Assembly: GCA_016213625.1 (NCBI GenBank)
Contig: JACQZZ010000035.1
Span: 1 to 64,000, forward strand
Length of the DNA: 64,000 nucleotides
Origin: Actinomycetota bacterium
GTDB lineage: Bacteria > Actinomycetota > Acidimicrobiia > Acidimicrobiales > Ilumatobacteraceae
Direction: 5' to 3'
Shown here: positions 57,775-64,000 of the stretch, piece after piece
Layout of the letters: the number at the start of each line of letters is the position of its first letter
Position numbering within the stretch: position 1 is the stretch's first letter
The notes under the pieces: model-generated
What the model saw: only the letters and a program-made list of their open reading frames with translations
What the model was told of the DNA's origin: nothing
Database searches by the model: none
Program-made: the position numbers and the translations under genes

Positions 57775-58605
57775 ATGTCCAAGAGCGAACAGGTACTCGC
57801 CGGTCAGGTGGCCCTCGTCACCGGGGGTGGCAGCGGCATCGGGTTGGCGTGCGCCACCGCGCTCGCGGCCGACGGTGCCATCGTGGTGCTGGCCGGTCGG
57901 AACGGGGAGAAGCTGGCCAACGCGGCGAGCGAGCTGCGGGCCACCGGGGCGGTGGTGCACACGGCCGTGTGCGACGTCACCGACGAGGCAGCGGTGCAGT
58001 CGGCGTGCGACGACGCGGCGGCCGCCGGACAGTTCACGATGGTCGTGGCGAACGCCGGCACTGGGGCGGCCTCGCCGCTGCACCTCACGTCGCTCGACGA
58101 GTGGAACCAGGTGATGAACACCAACCTCACCGGGGCGTTCCTCACCATCAAGCACTCGGCTGCACATCTCGCCGCGTCGGGCGGCGGCAGCATCGTGGCC
58201 ATCTCGTCCATCGCCGCGCCGCTCACGCACCGCTACATGACCCCGTATTGCGTCAGCAAGGCGGGTCTGGAGATGCTGGTGAAGCAAGCGGCTGATGAAC
58301 TCGGCATCGTCGGGGTGCGCGCCAACGCGGTGCGGCCCGGCCTGGTACCCACCGACATCTCGGTCGGGCTCACGAGCACCGAGAGCATCGTGGCCGACTA
58401 TCTCGACCAGATGCCGCTGCAGCGTCTTGGTCACGTCGACGACATCGCCCAGGCGGTGCGGTTCCTGCTCGGCCCCGAATCGAGCTGGATCACCGGCCAG
58501 TGCATCAGTTGCGACGGCGGGCACACGCTGCGACGAGGACCCAACCTCACACCGTTGATGGAGATGGCGCTCGGCGAGCACGCACACCCCGGGGTCGTGG
58601 CGTGA
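57775..58605 (+). CDS. Short-chain dehydrogenase/reductase
   Basis: The 276-residue SDR has TGGGSGIG (16-23), VANAGTG, the catalytic Ser-Tyr-Lys (SISSIAAPLTHRYMTPYCVSKAG read as S...Y-x3-K) and the C-terminal SSWITGQCISCDGGHTLRRG. A cofactor-specificity AGRNGEK loop suggests NADP(H). A Pro-rich C-terminal extension follows the usual end. The stop overlaps the next SDR as GTGA. The substrate is unknown. Confidence 0.85.
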   Translation: MSKSEQVLAGQVALVTGGGSGIGLACATALAADGAIVVLAGRNGEKLANAASELRATGAVVHTAVCDVTDEAAVQSACDDAAAAGQFTMVVANAGTGAASPLHLTSLDEWNQVMNTNLTGAFLTIKHSAAHLAASGGGSIVAISSIAAPLTHRYMTPYCVSKAGLEMLVKQAADELGIVGVRANAVRPGLVPTDISVGLTSTESIVADYLDQMPLQRLGHVDDIAQAVRFLLGPESSWITGQCISCDGGHTLRRGPNLTPLMEMALGEHAHPGVVA

Positions 58606-59372
58606 GCGGCCTGTTCGATCTCACTGGGCACGTCGCCCTCGTCACCGGTGGCAACAGTGGCATCGGGTTGGGCATGGCCGACGCACTCGCAGCACAGGGC
58701 GCCGACGTGGCCATCTGGGGCACGAACCCCACCAAGAACGAAGCCGCTGCGGCGCAGCTGCAGGCGCACGGGCGCCGCGTGTTCCACCTCGTGTGCGACG
58801 TGGGCGATCATCAGGCCGTGATCGACGGCATGGCGGCCACGGTGCACGAACTCGGTCGCGTCGACAGCTGCTTCGTCAACGCCGGTGTCGGTGGCCACGC
58901 CGAGAGCTTCGCCACGATGAGCGACGAGGAATGGCACCGCGTGCTGCGGGTGAACCTCGACGGTGCGTTCTACACCGCGCAGGAAGCGGTGAAGCAGATG
59001 GTGGCCCAGTCGCCGCAGGGTGGCTCCATCGTGTTCACCACCTCCGGCTCGGCGTTCTTCGGTCAGCAACGCGGGCAGCACTACGGCGGCAGCAAGGCCG
59101 CGTTGAACGCGATGATGAAGGGCATCGCGGTCGAGCACGCCCGCCATGGCATTCGTGCCAACTCGGTGTTGCCCGGCTGGGTGGAGAGCGACATGACCGC
59201 GCCGGCCTTCGGCTGGGACAAGTTCGTCAGCAATGTGATGCCCCGCATCCCGATGCGCCGGTGGGGCACCCCCGCCGACTTCGGTGGGCTGGCGGTGTAC
59301 CTGGCCAGCAACGCGAGCAGCTGGCACACGGGCGACGTCATCACGATCGACGGCGGCTACCACTCGTTCTGA
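58602..59372 (+). CDS. Short-chain dehydrogenase/reductase
   Basis: The 256-residue SDR is a second, divergent paralogue: TGGNSGIG (15-22), VNAGVGG, catalytic TTSGSAFFGQQRGQHYGGSK (Ser and Y-x3-K) and HTGDVITIDGGYHSF at the end. It starts with GTG overlapping the previous stop and lies 12 bases from the ThDP enzyme gene, so the three plus-strand genes probably form an operon acting on one set of acyl or keto substrates. Confidence 0.85.
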   Translation: MSGLFDLTGHVALVTGGNSGIGLGMADALAAQGADVAIWGTNPTKNEAAAAQLQAHGRRVFHLVCDVGDHQAVIDGMAATVHELGRVDSCFVNAGVGGHAESFATMSDEEWHRVLRVNLDGAFYTAQEAVKQMVAQSPQGGSIVFTTSGSAFFGQQRGQHYGGSKAALNAMMKGIAVEHARHGIRANSVLPGWVESDMTAPAFGWDKFVSNVMPRIPMRRWGTPADFGGLAVYLASNASSWHTGDVITIDGGYHSF

Positions 59373-59384
59373 AACACTGGGGCG

Positions 59385-61019
59385 ATGACGTCCTACGACA
59401 CTCGTCGCGTGGAGGGCCACGCCGGCCAGCAGGCCATCGCCGCCCTCATGGCATTCGGCACCGACACCATGTTCACCCTCAACGGCGGCCACATCTGGCC
59501 GCTCTACGACGCGGCCCGCGATCAGGGGATGAAGGTGGTCGACACGCGTCACGAGCAGACGGCCACGTTCGCCGCCGAGGCGTACGCCAAGCTCACTCGT
59601 CGTCCCGGTTTCGCCGCGCTCACCGCGGGTCCCGGCATCACCAACGGCACGTCGGCGGTCACGTCGGCATGGTTCAACGGGTCGCCGCTGGTGGTGCTCG
59701 GCGGTCGCGCGCCAGAGCTGCGCTGGGGCAGCGGCTCCCTGCAGGAGTTCGACCACGTTCCGGTGATGACGCCCATCACCAAGTCGGCCGCCACGGTGAA
59801 GGACGCCACGCAGGCGGGCGCGATGGTGCACGCCGCAGCCCGGCTGAGCATGACCCCGCATCGTGGGCCCACGTTCCTCGACTTCCCGCTGGATCTGTTC
59901 GGACCGGCCGCCGGCGATGTGCCCCTGCCCGACGAGTGCGTGGGCCTGGGCATCGCGCCGAATGAGGAGGCCGTCGCCGAACTCGCCGCGCTCGTCGCCG
60001 GCGCCGAGCGGCCAGCGTTCATCGTGGGCAGCGACGTCTACTGGGACGGTGCGTGGGAACCGCTGCGTGCAGCGGCGGAACACCTGCGCGTGCCGTGCTT
60101 CTTCAACGGCCTCGGCCGCGGCACGCTGCCCGCCGACCACGAGTTGGCGTTCCTGCGCACCCGCGGTCTGCTGAAGGCTCGGGCAGATCTCGTGGTGGTG
60201 CTCGGCACGCCGCTCGACTTCCGCCTCGGCTTCGGCCGCTTCGGCAACGCACGCGTCGCCCATGTCGTCGATGCACCCAGCCAGCAGGCGCCGCACGTCG
60301 AGGTGCTCACCGTGGCCGGCGACTCGAACATGGTGTTGCGTGCGCTCGCCGACTACTCGGGCGCCCGAGTGGATCACGACGGATGGGTGGCCGAACTGCG
60401 CGCCGCCGAGGAAGCAGGTCGTCAGTCCGACCAGGCGCTGCTGTCGGTGGCCGACGCGCCCATCAAGCCCAGCCGCATCTACGGCGAGCTCGGCCGTCGC
60501 CTCGCACGCGACGCAGTGGTCATCTGCGACGGCGGCGACTTCGCCAGCTACGCGGGCAAGTTCGTCGAGGTGTTCGAGCCGGGTTGCTGGCTCGACACCG
60601 GCCCGTATGGCTGCCTCGGCAACGGCCCGGGCTACGCCATCGCCGCGCGCACGGTTCGGCCGAGCAGCCAGATCGTGCTGCTGCTGGGCGACGGCGCCGC
60701 CGGGTTCAGCCTGATGGACGTCGACACGATGGTGCGCCACCAGTTGCCTGTGGTGATGATCGTGGGCAACAACGGCATGTGGGGTCTCGAGAAGCACCCG
60801 ATGCAAGCCATCTACGGCTGGGACATGGCGTGCGACCTGCAGCCCGGTCTTCGCTACGACGACGTGGTGAAGGCCCTCGGTGGTGCGGGCGAGACCGTGA
60901 GCGATCCGGCGCAGATCGGGCCGGCGCTCGACCGAGCCTTCGCCTCGGGCGTTCCGTACATGGTGAACGTGCTCACGGATCCGAACGACGTGTACCCACG
61001 CACCAGCAACCTCGGGTGA
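59385..61019 (+). CDS. ThDP-dependent acetolactate-synthase-like enzyme (mycobacterial IlvG type)
   Basis: The 544-residue protein has the three-domain ThDP fold: catalytic glutamate E57 in DTRHEQTATFAAEAYAKLTR, AGPGITNGTSA, a central domain, and a C-terminal LLLGDGAAGFSLMDVDTM plus the NNGMWG metal/diphosphate motif. It resembles the mycobacterial gene usually named ilvG (GGRAPELRWGSGSLQE is characteristic), rather than ilvB at the start of the window. Oxalyl-CoA decarboxylase-like or 2-hydroxyacyl-CoA lyase activity is also possible. It lacks the ilvN-type partner and follows two SDRs. Confidence 0.83.
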   Translation: MTSYDTRRVEGHAGQQAIAALMAFGTDTMFTLNGGHIWPLYDAARDQGMKVVDTRHEQTATFAAEAYAKLTRRPGFAALTAGPGITNGTSAVTSAWFNGSPLVVLGGRAPELRWGSGSLQEFDHVPVMTPITKSAATVKDATQAGAMVHAAARLSMTPHRGPTFLDFPLDLFGPAAGDVPLPDECVGLGIAPNEEAVAELAALVAGAERPAFIVGSDVYWDGAWEPLRAAAEHLRVPCFFNGLGRGTLPADHELAFLRTRGLLKARADLVVVLGTPLDFRLGFGRFGNARVAHVVDAPSQQAPHVEVLTVAGDSNMVLRALADYSGARVDHDGWVAELRAAEEAGRQSDQALLSVADAPIKPSRIYGELGRRLARDAVVICDGGDFASYAGKFVEVFEPGCWLDTGPYGCLGNGPGYAIAARTVRPSSQIVLLLGDGAAGFSLMDVDTMVRHQLPVVMIVGNNGMWGLEKHPMQAIYGWDMACDLQPGLRYDDVVKALGGAGETVSDPAQIGPALDRAFASGVPYMVNVLTDPNDVYPRTSNLG

Positions 61020-61030
61020 TGGCCAGCGCC

Positions 61031-61291
61031 TCAGGTGCAGCCGCTGCCGGGAGCGGCGACGACGTTGCCGTGCGCGTCGAGGTCCATGATCGGTGATGCC
61101 ACCACGAGGTAGTTGGGCACCAGCGCCATCTCGTCCGGGGGCGGTGAGCCCTCCAGGAGGTCGTACGCCTCGACGGCTCGTTCCATGTCCTGGCGAGCGG
61201 TGTGGCACGCGGCCGCGTTGTTGGTCTGGTCGGCCTTCATCGTCGCGCACGACGAGAGCAGGACGACGAGGATGACCCCGGTGCGTCTCAT
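61031..61291 (-). CDS. Small predicted lipoprotein, 86 aa
   Basis: An 86-residue frame begins with a short signal and lipobox (ILVVLLSSC, C15) followed by a soluble stretch with cysteines (AACHTARQDMERAVEAYDLL, ending PGSGCT). I do not recognise the family. The ATG overlaps the thioesterase stop as ATGA, so it is co-translated with it. Confidence 0.55.
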   Translation of the reverse strand: MRRTGVILVVLLSSCATMKADQTNNAAACHTARQDMERAVEAYDLLEGSPPPDEMALVPNYLVVASPIMDLDAHGNVVAAPGSGCT

Positions 61292-61665
61292 TGCGTCTTG
61301 TCCATGAATCGGTCGACCTCCACCAGCACGCGGGTGACGCGCCCAGCGGCCACCAGCCCTTTGGTATCGGACGCCGAAACCATGAACGTGAGCCTTCTTC
61401 CCTCGATCTTCTCGAGTATGGCCTCGGCCTCCACCGTGCCGCCCACCGGCGTGGGTTGCAGATGGTCGAGTTGCACGCGCATTCCCACCGTGGTGGTGCC
61501 CTCGGCGAGGTGACCCGTGAGGGCCGCGCAGGTGGCCTGCTCGCAGAGCGCGACGACGCGCGGCGTGGCCAGCACTGCCACCGACCCCGAACCCATGGCG
61601 ATGGCCGTGTCGGCCTCGGTGACCACCATGCTCGCGAGGCCTTTCAGGCCCACCACTGCACTCAC
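61288..61665 (-). CDS. Hotdog-fold thioesterase (FlK-like)
   Basis: The 125-residue protein has a single hotdog domain. VLATPRVVALCEQATCAAL carries the threonine and glutamate, and MRVQLDHLQPTPVGGTV the histidine, that form the catalytic set of FlK-type acyl-CoA thioesterases, followed by a VEAEAILEKIEGRRLTF strand pair. It would hydrolyse acyl-CoA or a related thioester. It starts at GTG 61665, divergent from tldD. The small lipoprotein downstream overlaps its stop. Confidence 0.82.
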   Translation of the reverse strand: MSAVVGLKGLASMVVTEADTAIAMGSGSVAVLATPRVVALCEQATCAALTGHLAEGTTTVGMRVQLDHLQPTPVGGTVEAEAILEKIEGRRLTFMVSASDTKGLVAAGRVTRVLVEVDRFMDKTQ

Positions 61666-61728
61666 GGAGCGTCACGCTACGCCTCGCACGAGGGGATCGG
61701 CGAACTTGCTGTCGGTAGAGTTCGCCGG

Positions 61729-63120
61729 GTGATCGACAGCGACGTGTTGGAACGGGTACTGGCCACGGCGGTGCGCACCGGCGCCGACTTCGCCGAGGTG
61801 TACGCAGAGGACAAGCGATCCACGAGCGCCGGCCTCGACGACGGGCGAGTGGAACAGGTGAACAGCGGTCGCGACCGCGGAGCCGGCATCCGAGTGGTGA
61901 AGGGCGACACCACCGGCTTCGCGCACACGGCGGACCTCAGCGAAGCCGGGTTGCTGGCCGCCGCCGAAGCAGCGGCCGCCGCGGCCAGTCAGGGCGATGG
62001 GGTCACCCGCACCATCGCGCTCACCCGCGGCCCGCAGCGCACCGTCAGCCCGGTGGCGCAGTACCCCGACGACATCCCCAAGGCCGCCAAGGTGGAGCTG
62101 CTGCAGCGCATGGACCAGGCGGCCCGCGGCGCCGGTGGCTCCATCGTGCAGGTGAGCGCCGGGTACGGCGACAGCCACAAGCACATCCTGGTGGCCAACA
62201 CCGATGGCGTGTTCATCACCGACGAGCAGGTGCGCACCCTGGTGCGCGTCAGCGTCGTGGCCGACGGCGACACCGGCATGCAGACCGGGTATCAGAGCGC
62301 CGGCCACACCATCGGCTTCGAACTGTTCGGCCAGGTCGACGTGGAGGATCTGGCACGCGACGCTGCCCGTCAGGCGCTCACCAAGCTCAACGCGCGTCCC
62401 GCCCCCAGCGGTGCGTTGCCGGTGGTCATCAAGCGCGGCAGTGGTGGCGTGCTGTTCCACGAGGCGTGTGGTCACGGCCTCGAGGCCGATCTGGTGGCCA
62501 AGGGTGGCAGCGTCTACCGCGGCAAGCAGGGCGAACTCGTCGCCTCGCCGCTGGTCACGCTCGTCGACGACGGCACGATGACCGGCGAGTGGGGCGCCAT
62601 CTCGTACGACGACGAGGGCCACGCCAGCCAGTACAACGTGCTCATCCAGGACGGCGTGCTCACCGACTACATGTGGGACTACCTCCGGGCCAAGAAGGAG
62701 GGTCGTCCGCAGAGCGGCAACGGCCGCCGGCAGAGCTACCAGCACCTACCGATGGTGCGCATGACCAACACCTACGTGCTGAACGGCACCGAGGAACCCG
62801 ACGACATCGTGCGGGCCACGGAGTACGGCGTGTACGTGGCCAAGCTCGGTGGCGGCAGCGTGAACACCGCCTCGGGCGACTTCGTGTTCGGCATGACCGA
62901 GGCCTACCTCATCGAGGACGGACAGATCACCGAGCCGCTACGCGAGGGCAACCTCATCGGCAACGGACCGCAGGTGCTGCTCGACATCGACCTGTTGGGC
63001 AACGACTTCGCGATGGGCAACCCGGGCACGTGCGGCAAGGACGGTCAGGGCGTGCCGGTCGGCGACGGCCAACCCACGCTGCGGGTGAAGAGCCTCACCA
63101 TCGGCGGGACCGCGGCATGA
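61729..63120 (+). CDS. tldD: TldD-family metalloprotease subunit
   Basis: The 463-residue protein is the metal-bearing subunit of the TldD/TldE protease, which trims unstructured peptides and processes some antitoxins and RiPP precursors. The zinc motif H244-E245-x3-H249 (FHEACGH) is intact, preceded by the SGGVLF segment, and the C-terminus has FAMGNPGTCGKDGQG. The start is GTG 61729, and its stop overlaps the partner gene as ATGA. Confidence 0.92.
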   Translation: MIDSDVLERVLATAVRTGADFAEVYAEDKRSTSAGLDDGRVEQVNSGRDRGAGIRVVKGDTTGFAHTADLSEAGLLAAAEAAAAAASQGDGVTRTIALTRGPQRTVSPVAQYPDDIPKAAKVELLQRMDQAARGAGGSIVQVSAGYGDSHKHILVANTDGVFITDEQVRTLVRVSVVADGDTGMQTGYQSAGHTIGFELFGQVDVEDLARDAARQALTKLNARPAPSGALPVVIKRGSGGVLFHEACGHGLEADLVAKGGSVYRGKQGELVASPLVTLVDDGTMTGEWGAISYDDEGHASQYNVLIQDGVLTDYMWDYLRAKKEGRPQSGNGRRQSYQHLPMVRMTNTYVLNGTEEPDDIVRATEYGVYVAKLGGGSVNTASGDFVFGMTEAYLIEDGQITEPLREGNLIGNGPQVLLDIDLLGNDFAMGNPGTCGKDGQGVPVGDGQPTLRVKSLTIGGTAA

Positions 63121-64000
63121 GCGAGGAACTGCAGGAACTGGCCGACCGTGTGGTCGCGCAAGCGCACGCCGGCGAGCAGGTGGAGGCGTACGTGTCGCGC
63201 GATGTCGAGACCGACATCCGTGTGTACGGCGGCGAGGTCGAGCACTTCGTCAGCGCACAGAGCGAGGGCATCGGCATCCGCGTCATCAAGGACGGGCGCA
63301 CGGGCTTCGCCTATGCGGGCACGCTCGATCCCACCGCCATCGCCGAGGTGCTGGCCGAAGCGCGCGACAACGTCGCGTTCGGCACGCCCGACGAGTGGGC
63401 GGGCCTGGCCGAGCCCGACGGCGTCGAGATGGTGCCGCAGGAGCTGTGGAACGAAGCGCTCGCCGACTACGCCACCGATCGCAAGATCGCGCTGGCCAAG
63501 GAGCTCGAGCGGCTCACGCTCGCGGGCGATTCGCGAGTGCGAGTCGACGACGCCAACTACGCCGATGTCGCTGTCGAGAGCGCGGTGGCCTCCACCACCG
63601 GGTTGCGCCGAGCGGGTCGCGAGAACGGGTGCTACGTCAGCGTCAGCACCCTGGCCGACGACGGCGACGAGACGCAGACCGGGTTCGGCTTCAGCGTCGG
63701 CCGGTCGCCCGACGAGTTCGACCTGCACAAGGCCGCAACCGAGGCCGCCGATCGCGCCACTCGGCTGTTGGGCGCCACCAAGCCGTCCAGCAAGCGGGTC
63801 ACCGTGGTGTTCGACCCGTATGTCACGGCGATGCTGCTCGGCATCATCTCCAGCACGCTCAACGGCGAGGCCGTCGCCAAGGGTCGCAGCCTGTTCAAGG
63901 ACCGCGTGGGCGACACCGTGGCCAGCCCACTGTTCACACTGGTCGACGACCCCACCAACCCGCTGGCCTACACCGCCACCGATCTCGACGGCGAGGGCCT
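63117..64000 (+). CDS. pmbA: TldE/PmbA-family protein (3' end outside window)
   Basis: The first 294 codons of the partner of TldD are present. RVVAQAHAGEQVEAYVSRDV, then GIGIRVIKDGRTGFAYAGTL and VVFDPYVTAMLLGIISSTLN match the PmbA/TldE family, which pairs with TldD but lacks its zinc-binding motif. The start overlaps the tldD stop as ATGA. The frame is open to the last base of the window, so the end is cut by the window edge. Confidence 0.9.
   Translation, partial: MSEELQELADRVVAQAHAGEQVEAYVSRDVETDIRVYGGEVEHFVSAQSEGIGIRVIKDGRTGFAYAGTLDPTAIAEVLAEARDNVAFGTPDEWAGLAEPDGVEMVPQELWNEALADYATDRKIALAKELERLTLAGDSRVRVDDANYADVAVESAVASTTGLRRAGRENGCYVSVSTLADDGDETQTGFGFSVGRSPDEFDLHKAATEAADRATRLLGATKPSSKRVTVVFDPYVTAMLLGIISSTLNGEAVAKGRSLFKDRVGDTVASPLFTLVDDPTNPLAYTATDLDGEG

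Noticed and set aside
54975-58295. A 1106-residue plus-strand frame opposite hisN and dxs
   Set aside because: It is a third-position GC artefact antisense to conserved genes, rich in Val, Gly and His with no domain.
58431-61250. A 939-residue minus-strand frame opposite the SDR and ThDP genes
   Set aside because: Same reason: antisense to conserved coding sequence with low-complexity composition.

Overview
This GC-rich 64 kb window is a chromosomal segment of an actinobacterium. Several features support that: two mycothiol-dependent maleylpyruvate-isomerase-type genes, a PAC2-family protein, a DUF222/HNH endonuclease, a SigE-type ECF sigma factor, an actinobacterial-type SerC, and many GTG starts. 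Low-complexity Thr/Pro linkers in the surface proteins and the overall gene mix would fit Acidimicrobiia, but that is inference; there is no rRNA marker here. I see no tRNA, rRNA, insertion sequence, prophage or CRISPR array. The region is mostly housekeeping, very densely packed, with about 20 start/stop overlaps of the ATGA, GTGA or TGATG kind.

Layout. 1-4.1 kb: the end of a LysR-type regulator, then ilvB-ilvN-ilvC behind a leader peptide and attenuator. 4.1-13.6 kb: a membrane acyltransferase, a tiny Lys-rich protein, metY, an acetyltransferase, an HTH protein, a potassium channel, an AhpD-like gene read through an in-frame UGA (probable selenocysteine), and an RND-type exporter. 13.6-19.2 kb: PAC2, serC, an aspartate aminotransferase, an esterase and a MalY/PatB lyase. 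19.2-24.9 kb: a B12 block, with cobO-cobU-cobT-cobS on the minus strand and, divergently, a cobalamin riboswitch followed by btuF-btuC-btuD. 24.9-31.2 kb: a frameshifted small membrane gene, DUF222/HNH, zwf-gnd, a mycothiol-type enzyme and a CopC-CopD fusion. 31.2-41.2 kb: a run of 12 minus-strand genes: CDF and EamA transporters, a TPP riboswitch, thiN-thiB-thiP-thiQ, an oxidoreductase, an acetyltransferase, a WXG100-like gene, a large partner protein and a patatin. 41.3-52.4 kb: an SDR, a DUF3048 lipoprotein, a trimethylamine-dehydrogenase-like flavoprotein, an Nfu protein, a penicillin-acylase-family lipoprotein, sigma factor plus partner, a hydrolase, a cystathionine-synthase-like enzyme, and a mycothiol/VOC pair. 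52.4-64 kb: dxs, hisN, an amidohydrolase broken by an amber codon and phzF on minus; two SDRs and an IlvG-like enzyme on plus; a lipoprotein/thioesterase pair; then tldD and the start of its partner.

How it works together. Three biosynthetic or uptake blocks carry their own cis-acting RNA control: branched-chain amino acids (peptide-coupled attenuation), cobalamin uptake (riboswitch with a four-segment alternating-helix platform over the Shine-Dalgarno) and thiamine (TPP riboswitch with the Shine-Dalgarno at its 3' edge). The most notable single observation is the AhpD-like gene at 9578-10567. Its second redox cysteine codon is UGA, the frame stays open with family-typical sequence on both sides, and a SECIS-like hairpin follows at a suitable distance.
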